Positions 26,354-37,479 of a stretch of 64,000 bases of DNA are shown here, piece by piece. Source of the DNA: Collybia mongolica. Taxonomy: Eukaryota > Basidiomycota > Agaricomycetes > Agaricales > Clitocybaceae. The stretch lies in assembly GCA_013420905.1 (NCBI GenBank), contig JAAXNY010000001.1, positions 6,262,001 to 6,326,000 on the forward strand. The letters are read 5' to 3'. The number at the start of each line of letters is the position of its first letter. Positions within the stretch are counted from its first letter, which is position 1. A program made the position numbers and the translations under genes. The notes beneath the pieces were generated by a model that was given only the letters and a program-made list of their open reading frames with translations, did no database searches and was not told the origin of the DNA.

Positions 26354-27453
26354 TTACATGACTGTACAACCTGTGGATCGCTTGCGTGTTTTGCGAATGG
26401 GATCGGCTGGGTAGCGATGGCGCATTTGCCGGAGGAGATCCTCGAAGACGTCGTTTACATGCCAGTTCCGTTTTGCTGATGTTTCGTAGAATGGGAGGTC
26501 CCAGCGACTTGCTAGGGATTGAATAGTGTTCCTCTGGACCTCTCGCTCGTTGACGAGATCAAGTTTCGTGCCTACCACGACGATAGGGATGTTCTAAATC
26601 CAACATGTCAATCTTGATCGATGATAAATAGACGATAACCCACTCACGGTGTCACCGCCTTTTATACGATAAATTTGTTGTCGAAGATTGTCAACTTCTT
26701 TGAGGCTTGCTTCTTGGGTTAAACTGGAACAATGTCAACTTTTGCGCTATCCCCTATTGAGAAGAACTGGACTTGCCTGAACACTAACACAAAGCCACGG
26801 CCCGACTGTAACCGAGAACACATTAGAGGTCGAGAGAAGGGAAAACAAAGAAACACTACTGAACCTTGATATAAACTTCATTCAATGAAGTGAACTGTTC
26901 TGCTCCTGCTGTGTCCAGTACTTCAAGCTGAGGGGTGTTACTGCATGATCAGATCGCAGGTCGATACGGTAGAAAAGGCAGGCAGTCGGTCGAGAGAAAC
27001 GAAGGGGTGAAAGAGCCGACACGCTTGAGTTTACAATCACGAACAAGGGTCAGCTTCAAAGATTGCAAAAAGATGGCGATGGGGTGAAAGATGAAAGGGA
27101 GGCCTGTGTCTTACTGAAGGACTTACGGATGATAATTGACCGTCAACTGATACAGTACGGCGGTATTCCTCTGAGGATGGGGATGAGGTAAGAAATTACG
27201 TGCGCACTGTCAGTCGAACACCGACCTTCTATCGTGGGGTCGTAAGTTTCAACGAACACATCTCGAATGAAGCGCACTAGAGGAGAGGGCATGCCAATTA
27301 GCCAAATAGTCATTAATTGAGAAACCATTGACATACCTGTGAGCGCAGACTTTCCGACGCCTCCAGCTGGGAATAGAGGTGAGAGTCGGCTTAGCGAATA
27401 TTGGATATCGCGCTGTACGTACCTCCGAGAACAACGACATTGAATTGGCGCAT
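26354..27453 (-). CDS. RSR1: Ras-family small GTPase, RSR1/Rap-like
   Basis: Membrane-attached GTPase switch; in fungi the RSR1/BUD1 branch controls polarity and directed growth. Starts MRQFNVVVLGAGGVGKSALT (G1 GAGGVGKS split by a phase-1 intron), then effector loop FVETYDPTIE, DTAGAEQF (G3), VGTKLDL (G4, T in place of the usual N) and ETSAK (G5). The tail is basic (RKTRKRSTG) and ends in CTVM, a CAAX box for prenylation. About seven short introns. The intron after VLVF uses a GC donor (GCAAGT) rather than GT. It is divergent from the cyclophilin gene, with a 230-bp shared promoter. Ras membership is certain; the RSR1/Rap subtype rests on overall similarity and could instead be another Ras-like class. 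Confidence 0.88.
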
Positions 27454-27683
27454 AGATGTCTGTAACGCACAGTGGAACGTGTACAATAATCAGTGTAGAG
27501 TGAGTTAAGTGGTCTGCGGTAGGAGGTGGCGTGGTGGGCGTAGAGGAGAAGGGAGCCCCTGGGCCTTGTGCTGTCAGATTCTGTCTGGGTCTTGTCCCTG
27601 GAGTGTGCCTGCCGTGAGAGCAAACAAGTGCCTTGTCTTTTTACGCGCGTCTGCGACAACCTCCTTTCCTCCATCAACATCAA
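27454..27683. promoter_or_regulatory. Bidirectional promoter between RSR1-like and cyclophilin genes
   Basis: Only 230 bp separate the two divergent ATGs, so both promoters must overlap here. Pyrimidine-rich stretches precede the cyclophilin ATG (TCCTTTCCTCC). No TATA box is obvious. Confidence 0.55.
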
Positions 27684-28920
27684 ATGGTCCGACCCAGGGT
27701 ATTCCTTGACTTTTCAGTCAACAATGAACCGTTTGGAAGGTTAGTTACTTTCTGGCTATATGTTACCTTGGGCCTCAGAAGGTCTTCCAGGGCTATATTT
27801 GAGCTGTTCAACGATACGGCTCCCATAACTTGTGAAAAGTGAGCCAACCGTCTGCATCACATGCATACATGAGTTAAATTACGTCTAGTTTCCGGGCACT
27901 ATGTACTGGAGAAAAGGGCCTTTCTACAGCTGGGAAACCGCTATATTTCAGGAATAGTGTAATTCATCGTTTGATCAAGGACTTCATGATCCAGGGTGGA
28001 GGTGCGTTTCTCCAACATCGCATAGACTTTCCTTTCGACACTATTCGTAAGATTTCACAAAGCGTAATGGCAGTGGCGGGGAATCCATTTATGGGGGCAT
28101 CTTCGCTGACGAGGATCTTTCACGCCCTTTGGACTCCGAAGGATTGTTGTGTATGGCCAACAGAGGTCCTGGTACCAACGGGTCGCAGTTCTTTATCACT
28201 CTACGGGAGTGTCCTCATTTGAATGGTGAGCCCCATGTCAGATGGTATGCAGACTACCCTCATGGACCTGCAGGCAAGCATGTAGTTTTTGGCAAAGTTA
28301 TTCGCGGCTACGATGATGTAGTGAAGCGCGTTGCTGAACTTCCGGTCGATGAGAAGGATCGGCCCCTCTCGCCGGTCCTTATCTCTAATTGTGGGGAGCT
28401 AGAGCTACGAAAACCCCCAGGTTAGTTTCCTGAGTGCTAACTGCTTTCCACTCCTGATGTTTCGCATAAAACTTAACGTAACTCAAGCTAATCTAGAAGC
28501 GAGGGAACCATCGGAGCATCGTCGCGGCCGAACATCGCGTTCCAGCAGTTCAAGCCGTGAGAGAGAACGACGGCGTCGGAAAAAAGCAAAGACCAAGATG
28601 AGGTCAGATGAAGATCCAATAGATGAGGGGGGGAAAAGTCAAGTACAAACTGAAGAGACGGAGGAAGAGTATGACGCCCGACTGGAGAGGGAGGAAAACG
28701 AGCGTATCGAGGCGGAACGAATAAAAGGACTACAACGTTTGAAAGAGAAATATGAAAAAGAGATTCAGAATAAGAACGGAGTACGGTTCAAAGGTGAGGC
28801 CAATATATGCGCTTTGCAATGGCGGTATCCCCTAACGAAGCATAACTTCCAGGACGAGGAAGGATGAAATATGTCGATCCCGAAATAAACCACGGCCAGA
28901 GGAGGGACGGTTCACGATAG
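27684..28920 (+). CDS. Cyclophilin with charged RS-like tail
   Basis: Peptidyl-prolyl cis-trans isomerase of the nuclear RS-cyclophilin type (related to PPIG/NKTR and fungal Cyp63), linked to splicing or transcription. Start [19 protein letters not shown]. Later exons give [67 protein letters not shown], and [13 protein letters not shown]; the exons join in frame across five introns of about 48-75 bp. Catalytic Arg (FRALC region) and the QFF and HVVFG segments are conserved. The position equivalent to the cyclosporin-contacting Trp is His (HLNGKH), as in other RS-cyclophilins. After LRKPP the tail is Arg/Ser then Glu/Lys rich ([19 protein letters not shown]), with a long charged helix and a final exon [10 protein letters not shown] ending at 28920. 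Its stop lies 83 bp from the stop of the convergent eIF4B-like gene. Confidence 0.93.
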
Positions 28921-29003
28921 GCACGTTGTAGCTCCTGCTTCATATACGTTTGAGTGATAAACATACGTGTCTTATTGCACTTCCATTAATATCATGTGAA
29001 TAC

Positions 29004-30944
29004 TCAGATAGCGACATCTGCTGTTTTCTGCGTCACCCCCTCAACAGTTGCATTCTTGTTTTCATCACTTATAAAATCCTCGATCTTTTTCTCCAACGGT
29101 CCCGTGTCCTTCTTAGCTGCGTTAGCAAAACTCAAGGTAGGGCGAACGCTCGGTGCTAACGCCGGGTTTGGGGCCTTAGGCTGAGTATGGGCAGGGTTTG
29201 GCGAGGCAGGAGTGTGAGTACCGGATGATCCAGGGGGCGTTCTAGCTCCCACCAGGGGACTGCGTTCGGATGCAGTGCGTGAATTTGTGCGGGACATCGT
29301 AAGTCTTTCCTTGACAACTTCACGGTCCTTGTCGACTCGTTCTGCGGCTTCCTTTTCTCGCGAAGTAACGTCAACAGGTCTAAGAACTGGTTGGCACATG
29401 TACGAAGGGTCAAAGGGTATGAAATGACCGACCTCGCAGCTCCAAAGGGGCTTGCTTTAGATGCATTGACTGCGACGGGAGGAGTGGGTCCCATTTTTGG
29501 TGAAGATAAAGGGCTCGGGGAGGCTGAAGCATTCCCTGATCGTGGAAGGAGCTCCAATTTTCGGCGATTCAATTGAGGAGTCGGAGGAGTCGAGTTACTT
29601 GCTATAGGGGAAGAGTTAGGTACACAATTACTTAATGATATAAGAGATGCACACGGGATATATTAGTGGCTCTTGACCGGACGCCCCTCCAGTCACCTTC
29701 CTCGGTGACGGGTTCCTTGGGGGGACCCATGTCGCCTTTACCTCTTATACTTCCGAAACGTTCATCAGAAGGTGTGGGAGCGGGAACAAACTTGCTTCCT
29801 TTTGCCCACATTTCTTCCTTGTCGGCAGCGCTGATGGCTTCAGGCGTGGAGAAACCTGAGCCTTTACGCTTGAAGGTTGGTGCTTCCGCATCTGGTGCTG
29901 CTGGACGAGAAGGCTTGCTGGACCGCCAATCACTGATCCCTTCTGCGACGCTGGGTAAAGGGGGCCGCTCGCCTGAAGGTCCATCGAAACGACGGCGAGA
30001 AGAGTCACGCGAATCGTGCAGGTCAGGGAGTGGGCCGTCACGCCGCCATGGGCTGTCGAACTTTGCGTCATCATCGAGACCTCCTCCATATCCACCACGC
30101 TCTTTTGCTAGGAAAAAGTGAGATAAACAGGGATCAGGGTGAACATAAGAATTTACGAGGTTCCGCAACGCTGACACGGATGGTCCGTCCAGACAAACTC
30201 TGCCTGGAGTTGAAGTTTTTTTTAGCAACTAGGCAAGATGTGTAGACTCACCGAGCCACTTTTCGCCAAAGCTTCCTTTAAGCCGTCTAGTTCTTCAAAT
30301 TCTATATAGCCGAAGCCTTTTGGTTTATCTTCCCGATCCCTTATTATCTTGACCGATTTTGTCTATATTTGTGTTTTGAGGACTGGACTCCATTTTCGAA
30401 GAAGCCTACAAAAGCGGCTGTGACGAACCTTGGAAGGGCCGAAAAACTCTTCTAATTCCATTTCTGTGAGATCAAAAGCGAGGTTTCCGATGAACACTGT
30501 GTACGGGGGTTGTGTGGGGATTGGAATATCGTCTCTCGGAGGAGCACCTCTCTCGGCTAGATCAAAAACGGTATCGACGGTGAGGTTTGACGAGAGGCAT
30601 GAAGATGCGCTCACGACGAGAAGCCAAGAAATCATCTCTTCGGCCGTAGCGATCATTTGAGCGTGCTAACTCCTCCTCCGTCCTCACCGCCGCTGGAGGT
30701 ATCTTACAAAAGGATGAAGAGCAAGGAATAGAGGACTTACGTGCACTAGGAAGCGAATCCATCTCATCCGCCCATGATCCTAATGTTACTGGAATCAAGT
30801 TTTTGTCAACAGGTTGTGAGTATGCTTACCACCATCCCCTAGGAACTCATTCAACGTTATTTTCTTCGCTTTCTTCGGGGCTAAAGGCAATAAGAGTCAA
30901 CGCGATGTTACGCAAACTAGTATCTATAGAGAGCAAATACCCAT
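29004..30944 (-). CDS. TIF3: Translation initiation factor eIF4B-like protein (TIF3)
   Basis: RNA-binding stimulator of eIF4A/eIF4F scanning. The first exon is ATG plus one base (30944); after a short intron comes PKKAKKITLNEFLGD, then ALGSWADEMDSLP, both hallmark eIF4B N-terminal motifs. The RRM has RNP2 VFIGNLAF and RNP1 KGFGYIEF with TEMELEEFFGPSKV between. After the RRM there is an Arg/Asp/Pro-rich repeat region (SPWRRDGPLPD, GISDWRSSKPS, EGDWRGVRS), reminiscent of the repeats of yeast Tif3 and S. pombe Sce3. A Ser/Pro-rich C-terminal part ends TADVAI at 29004. At least five short introns. No sign of damage. It is convergent with the cyclophilin gene; the 83-bp gap means the 3' UTRs probably overlap. 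Confidence 0.87.
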
Positions 30945-31070
30945 TTTCTTGTGCACTGAAAAGTAGTATGGTCCAATGCTAAATCTCAGCAACAGATTTG
31001 TAATTCATGGTTCGGCACATCTTGTGACCTGCATTGCCAGTAGTTTGTCAATGTAACACTTTTCTTCAAG

Positions 31071-31170
31071 GCCTCCTTGGCTCAGTTGGCTAGAGCGCAG
31101 GTCTCATAGAAATGTGATGTGCGCCTGCACAGTAATCCTGAGGTCGCAAGTTCGAGCCTTGCAGGGGGCA
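31071..31170 (+). tRNA. tRNA-Met(CAT), elongator, with intron
   Basis: Starts GCCTCCTTGGCTCAG and ends GCAGGGGGCA, giving a paired acceptor stem GCCTCCT/AGGGGGC. A box TGGCTCAGTTGG and B box AGTTCGAGCC are good. The anticodon loop CTCATAA gives anticodon CAT (31105-31107). A 26-nt intron (31109-31134) sits one base 3' of the anticodon, the canonical position. The sequence matches the elongator Met type (CTCATAATC, AGGTCG), not the initiator. It lies at the junction between the host gene island and the large transposon block. Confidence 0.93.
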
Positions 31171-33984
31171 TGTATGTTTTGATTTTGGCTCTATATGTAA
31201 TTATATAGGATAGAAACATGTTATCCACTAAAGGTTGCTGCAAGCATCACTGGAAATATCATATAAAAATTCTAAGTTTTTCCAGAATTGTCCCTTTGTT
31301 TTTGCTCAAGGAAAAAATACTTTTTCTGCAATGCTTTCTCCTGATTTTTCCAGGGGAAAAAAGAATAGGCCATGAGTTCCACTGTGCACCCAGAAGGGGG
31401 GGGGGGGGTTCCAAACATTTAACTGTGGAAACCCTAGTTTCCTACTGTAAATGGGTGGATTAAGGCCAGATGAATTTTGGATGAAATTTCATACCTTACT
31501 TTTCAGCCATCCAGGGGGTGAATTTCATTTGTAATATAAGTTGACATTTTTATCTATTAATTGGATGGAATTTAATCTCACAAAAGGATGAAATATGTGG
31601 GATGTTTTTGATCCAGTAGAAGGGTATGAACTTCACCCAAAAGATAAGGTGTTTCTGTGTGTGATTTCCTGGAATCTAAGGACTGAAATGGGGGTTTGAT
31701 TTTCCCAACCCTAAGGGATAATCTCAGTCTAAATTGACTTTCATCCTTCAAGGGAATGCTTTAGAGTGGGGGGATTTTTATGCATCAAAAGAATGGGAGA
31801 AGTGTTTTCCTTCTTTTAAGTGGATATTCTGAACTGGATTCAAACCAACCTGGGCTTTTGGTCAATGGAAAGGGGCATTCTATAGAGCAATACCATTTCA
31901 CCTGATATGATATGGATGGAGTTGACTTGGCAACTTAGTCTGATCAACCAGACATGTACAGGGATCCTGGCTCTGTAGAGCATTTCACAGACCATAGGGT
32001 CAAATGTAAAAGCCCCGCTGACTTTGTTTGCAGGAGTACAAAACCACCAACTTCTCAGTTCTGGATCTGGATCATTGTTTCTGGTAGGCAGACTGGTTGT
32101 CCCCATTATCTATGATAGGCTTGTAGATCCTTAAGTAATCAATGCATGCCCTGAGCTCAAGGAATATCCTTTGAGTTTCATGGATGCTGAGACAAATCAT
32201 CTGGCAGTTGTCCTGGTCAAAAACTACTTTGCCTAGAAATTTGTCAAGAATGGACAGAAGTTGGTAAATTAATGGATCTGGGAGTGAGCTGTGGGACAAG
32301 CACTGTCTCTGCAAGAGTTATATATGACCCACAAGTTGATGAGATCTGGACTGTTGTAATTGCTCAATGCCAACAAATATGGGGAGCTTGTCTATGAAGT
32401 CAATTGGTGTGGGGATCTCCTATATAATCCACATCTCATCACTTCAGCTCTGAGTGGGTAGGGGCATGCAGTGTGGAAACCTGGGTTGGTACAGTTGGGG
32501 CCATTCAAGAGGGTTGTCCTCTCCAAACTGAAGGTAAAAGTTTAGAGATACAATATGATAACCAAGGGGAGGGGTTACAAGTTCTTTATCAATAAACCAG
32601 GATATCCCTGCACCTTCCTATTCTAATACCAGGTGGGGAAGTCAATAACATGCATGAAGTGGGATCCATCTAATTTGTCATTGCTCTTGGTTGGCTTGTC
32701 AAATGGTGAGATTGATAAAATCAAGATTAGTACTAAAGGGATGAGTGGGCATCTTTCAAGATAGGAAGGCTGGATAAAATGGGATCTCCATTGATTAAAT
32801 GATGAGAACAGCCCAGTCATGATAGTCAAGGGATAGAAGCTGTAGATGGATGGATATGCAACATTTGTATTGATGGGCAGGGAACACAGGTCTTTGTTGC
32901 CAAAGGGAATACTATTGTGCCTGCATACAACAAGTCTTTGGGTAAGTAGAACACCAATATCACAAATGTATCTTGATGTGTCCAGAGAACAATTGGGGTT
33001 CTATGACAGCAATTTAGCTCCCTGGGGTTGAAAATGGCCCTCATTCACTCAGCTGAAAATTCCAAGCTATATCATGCATTGGCAGCTGCTTTCACATGCT
33101 TTCCCTCTTGCTCTCATACCACCACCATTGCCTGTTGGCTGCCTCCCTCCCATCCTCCCCCTTGTAGTAAGCACTCTTCTTTGACAGATTACAATATTAG
33201 ATTACAAATACTATAGTAATACTTGTAGTAGTCATTTGAATTCCAATACAAACTATAAGGCTTCATTAAGAATAATAATAAATGCTAATAATAATCCTAC
33301 AGGAAACATCATTGGTATGCAGGACAAGACCATGCCTGGCAACATCCTCAACATGGTACACCACTTCTTGAACTCAAAGTGCAGATGGACAATGAGGGGG
33401 TCTCAGTATGTCTGTCTACCCAATCTAATCCAAAGCACATTAACATTGACCTGTTTTACAGATGACTTCATTAAAATGAGGTCAACAAGGACAATGGCCA
33501 GTCTGGCAGTGCACCAAGGCCATCAACTTCCACCCATTACTTATCCTTTGTTTTTATCTTTATCATGCTAATCTGACCAGCCAAACTTACCACCTTATGT
33601 AAAGTTGGTCATGCTAAAGAAAAAGTAGGGAGTCCTGTTCCATGCCCACTGTGTGGCATTGCTGGAAATGGGTTCTGTCTCCAGGCACAGCTTCAGGATG
33701 ACAAGGATTTATATGGGGCAATTTGGGTAAATTTTCTCATTACTAATCTCAATACATGGTTCTAACAAATCACAGTGTTGCGTTTGCAGTCTGGTTGGTA
33801 ATGCTGGTGATCAGGAACTTTGGAATGAGGGATATGAATCAGAGGTATACTAGTTGATAGAACATTCAAATTACAATACCTTAGATCTTATGGATGTTAA
33901 ACCTTAACTGTACAAAATGAACAAAGTGTGTTTATTGATAACAGGGAAGAAATAATTAATTCAAATTTAAGTGACATAAATGGC
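31171..33984. other. CpG-depleted repeat-derived DNA
   Basis: About 2.8 kb with almost no CpG and no intact gene. It contains many scattered phrases of the type TGAAATTTCATCC, a G tract at about 31397-31407, and the protein remnant described at 31840-32314. A 33236-33571 frame has no family features. Confidence 0.45.
31840..32314 (-). pseudogene. Remnant of an uncharacterised agaricomycete protein
   Basis: Two overlapping frames that read as one broken protein: QRIFLELRACIDYLRIYKP from the first, then (after a shift near 32090) PELRSWWFCTPANKVSGAF, TFDPMVCEMLYRARIP and VWLIR from the second. I remember this arrangement (LELxxxxDYLxxYKP, GAFTxDPxVxxxLxxAxxPVWLIR) from repeated proteins of unknown function in mushroom genomes, often near transposons. 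No function is proposed. Confidence 0.35.
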
Positions 33985-34170
33985 ATGGAATTAATCCCCA
34001 CAAAGGCTATTATTCTCACCTGTGATGGTATGAAATCCACCCCTACAAAGGCTACTATTTTCACCTATCATGGTATGAAATTCATCCCATAGCTTCAAAA
34101 ATTTGCAGTAATGTTACCCCAAAAAAATTGCTATTCTCACCCATCAAGGTAGTAGATTAATCCCATATTG
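33985..34170. repeat. Minisatellite of about 45-bp units, split by a KDZ element
   Basis: Imperfect tandem units built on ATGGTATGAAATCCACCC, CTACAAAGGCTACTATT and TTCACCTATC (units starting near 33985, 34025, 34070). The same phrases resume after the inserted element at 35534-35610 (CACCTATGGTGAAATG, AAATTCATCCCATAGC). Confidence 0.6.
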
Positions 34171-35533
34171 GAGGTCTTTACACTAAGCCACATAACCCGT
34201 GCGGACTCCGTGCGGACTCAGCGCGGACACATGGACTCATTTGGCAGGACCGTCAGCCAGACAAGAATCCGTGTCTGCACCAAGTCTGCATCAATCTGCG
34301 TAATTTTACGCGGACATGCGGACCAGCACAGATGGACAGCTCGCAGAGTCCGCATGGCCAGTTGATTACTAATCAACTTAGTAATATAAATTTTATTTAC
34401 ACAAATTGTATATACTATTTGTTATTAATAACATAACATAACGGTGGTGAAAAACTTGCATCTGACTAGGTTCGAACGCGTACAGGCACGAACATTACGT
34501 AATATGTTTGGCGTTCATAACCGTTGGGCAAGGCGGGCATTTCTAGCTACAGAATCACTGGCCTCAAGTCAACGGACTTAGGTCACATGATTACGAGGCA
34601 TGTGCAATGGTCACATTACCGTTGCCACGTCTTCATTGGTTCTTTTCAACCACATCAACGACGCCCGCCAAAACCACCAACGCCAACACCAACACCAACG
34701 CACCCACGCCGCCAACGCCAATGCATCGAACGCCAACCGACATCAACATGACGACGCACAAGACGATGTGGGGAGAAGGATAGAAATGGATGCAGAACAA
34801 GGGGACGACAAGGAAAGGGTGCCCCGAGGGGCAGAACCAGGTGAGTCATACACCACTGCTCACCCACACGCTCACCACGCAGCGCGTCCCCCCCTCCCCA
34901 CTTCAGGAACTCGAAACGAAGGATACGGCCGCCAACAGCAACAGGAGGAAGGCGGCAACAACAACAACAACAACAAAGACAGCAACAGTGCCGACAAGGC
35001 CTGCGGCAATGACGGCAACAGCAGCGGTGGCACTAACAACGGCGCGACGACGACGACAACTACAACAAAGATGACCACCACCACCATGAGGATGATGACG
35101 ACTAAGGACAACGAGGACAACAACGACAACAATGACTAAGGACAACGGGGAAACAACAAGACAAGCGGCCAGTGCTGCCGCTGCTGAAACCCAGGCTGCT
35201 GACGACGTTGCGGGGGCCAACGAGGACAACAGGGGGGCGGGGGCCCCCACCCCCGCCTATATTGAATTATTTTATCATATATGTATTATACTTAGTAATA
35301 ATATATGTTATATTCTATTAATTATATAGATTGTTAGTAAGTAAAAGAGTAAGTAAGTGCTTCATAATAAAAGAAAGTAAGTGAGTCTGCGCAGACTCTG
35401 TGGAGTCCACACAGAGTCTGTGCAGAGTCCGTGCAGAGTCCATGTGGACTTTGTGCTGTCCTTGCGGAGTCCGCACGGACTTTTGCAGTCCGCGCAGAGT
35501 CCGCAAGGACATGTGGGGGAGTGTAAAGTACAG
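34171..35533 (+). mobile_element. KDZ-type non-autonomous element, copy A
   Basis: The 1363-bp element starts GAGGTCTTTACACTAAGCC and ends GGGAGTGTAAAGTACAG, imperfect terminal inverted repeats. An 8-bp duplication CCATATTG flanks it (34163-34170 and 35534-35541). Both subterminal regions are crowded with short GC palindromes of the type TCCGCNCGGA. The interior (34600-35240) keeps the 5' coding part of the large copy (His/Gln/Asn-rich, then Asn/Thr tracts) but lacks the CxC gene, so it is a deletion derivative. CpG sites are well preserved, which suggests a young insertion. Confidence 0.9.
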
Positions 35534-35808
35534 CCATATTGATAGGAATTACCTCCCACAATAGTTGTTTTTCCACCTATGGTGAAATGAAATTCATCCC
35601 ATAGCCTTGAGAATCAGGGGGTATGAATACAGACAAATTTCACATGAAATTCATCCACTAAATTATACCTTAAGGGGGGGTTTTCCCTCTATTTTTCCCC
35701 TCACAGGGGGTATGTTTTCAAACATCTTCAAGATGAAATTCATTACATTTTAGGATTGTTAAGTGAATGAATTTCATATTTTTAATGTATTATTTCTATT
35801 ATTATTTC

Positions 35809-36750
35809 TTTTTTTTTTTGGTTCATATAATAATATTAAGCACATGTGGGTTTGACCCAGCTACATGTGGGCATAAACACCTATTACCACTAAGTAATCT
35901 GCAATGGGCCATCAGGGTGGAGCTGTACACTAAGTTGCTCTCAAGGTCATATTATGGGTCTAGACTGAGGATACCTGCAGTCCAACAGTATTGTACTGTA
36001 CCATGTCTGAACCTCCCAATGCCTTAAAGGTTTGCCTTCGCTTGTTGGGGCATGGTCCCCTCCCTTCACGTTGGTACCCCATTCCACTCCCCCCCTGGTA
36101 TTTTCAGGTCACCCTGGAAACCCATTACTCCCCCCCAGTGTCGAAGATAAATGTCCAATCTAAATGAACAACCCATACCTCAAACCTGCTCCCCCTCTCC
36201 TGAGTCCCCCTATTACTTGCCCCCCTGTTCCAGACCACTCTCCCAAAGCAATGACTCCCCTCAAAAATGAGGCTGCCAAATCCCACCATTGGATGATAAC
36301 CTGGCATTCTCCCCAAGAGGTGTGCTCTGTGCAGGGACAGTAGCTGATCGGGGGCCAGGCCCCTTCCTCCTTTTGTATTTGGGTGTAGTGGTTAAGTGAG
36401 TACAAAAAAATTGTCAAAAATGTTGGTGGTGACGCTCCCTAAGGATCTGCGCAAAGCAGAGTACAAGAGTTGTGGTGTCCTTGTGTGGCCTGGTAGTTGA
36501 TAAGGTGGATGTGAACAGATTAGTGAAGCCCCCAGTACAGGCAAGATGAGATGACCCTGCAGATAGTCAGGATCAGCTCTGATAAGTTAAAAATTTGGAT
36601 ATGGTGTAAAAGGATAGTGGCCCAGGCCAAAAGAGTGGTCTGATGAAAGGTGATCTTGATTAGGGATGAGGTGTTAGGTAGTTTAGGGACGACCTAGTGC
36701 AGGAGGGACGAATTCCCACAGTCAGATGGTGGTGGTAAAAGATCAAGAAG
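35809..36750 (-). mobile_element. Poly(A)-tailed non-autonomous retroposon, copy 2
   Basis: Diverged direct copy of the element at 9356-10263: poly(T) at 35809-35819, AATAATATTAAGCACA next to it, the block TAGACTGAGGATACCTGCAG, GGGGCATGGTCCCCTCCC, and the far-end phrase CAGATGGTGGTGGTAAAAGA. No convincing target duplication remains. No coding capacity. Confidence 0.75.
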
Positions 36751-37130
36751 CATTGTGAAATACAAGGCCTCAAGGTTACATGTCATGTGCATAAAGCATG
36801 CAGATGAACCATTTGGCAATATGAGCTTGTCAGTCTGAGCTGCTTGTTATTATAATGACCCCCTGCCGCCCACTCTTGGCCATTACTGGCAATGGCTAAG
36901 TATTTTTGGTGGGTGCCACATCACCCATTAGCCTTGTTGTCAACCACCACCACTACATCCCCAGCTGCCCCTCCTATCACCTCCCTGCCTTATGATTGTG
37001 CACAACACTGCCAAATACAATGCCAGGCCCCACTGCCATGGATACCACCAACCTCTCTCATATCCACCCCTCTCAGTGATAATAACAACTCCCAAATCAC
37101 AACAATAAGAGCTGCAACAAGAACCACAGA
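36751..37130. other. Non-coding flank of the LINE insertion
   Basis: CpG-poor DNA ending in a Pro/Thr-rich chance frame. Its continuation is found at 49275, on the other side of the LINE. Confidence 0.4.
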
Positions 37131-37479
37131 GGCACCTGCCACATCTTTTTTTTTTCGACATTTTATATACCAACTGTACCTAATACATGTGCTGGTCACT
37201 ACAAGTAGTAATTGGGGGAATGGGGAGGGGGGGCAGAGGACAAAGCGCCGCGGAGCTGGGATGCTTGCCTGACCAAGGTCAAGCTAGCGAATGGAGCCGG
37301 AGCTTGTTGTACACAGGCCGGGAGGGCCAATCTACGCCAGGGGGTAGGCCCCCCACTGTGGTGCCCTGCAGTGGGTGGTGGCTTTGAGTCCACCAATTAT
37401 CCAGGTTTGCATGTTCAGGCAGGGAGCACCCTATAGCCGTCACTTAGAACACTGAGTACTGCCCCTAGCCTGTTTAGGA

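Noticed and set aside
34655..35250. Long frames of poly-Thr, poly-Leu/Val or poly-Asn in KDZ copy A, and the same in copies B and C
   Set aside because: Trinucleotide-rich DNA that is open in several frames at once; only the Asp/Asn frame connected by introns to the partner protein in copy B is credible.
36892..37272. Pro/Thr-rich 126-residue plus-strand frame
   Set aside because: It runs through the LINE target site into the poly(T) tail, so it is a chance frame.
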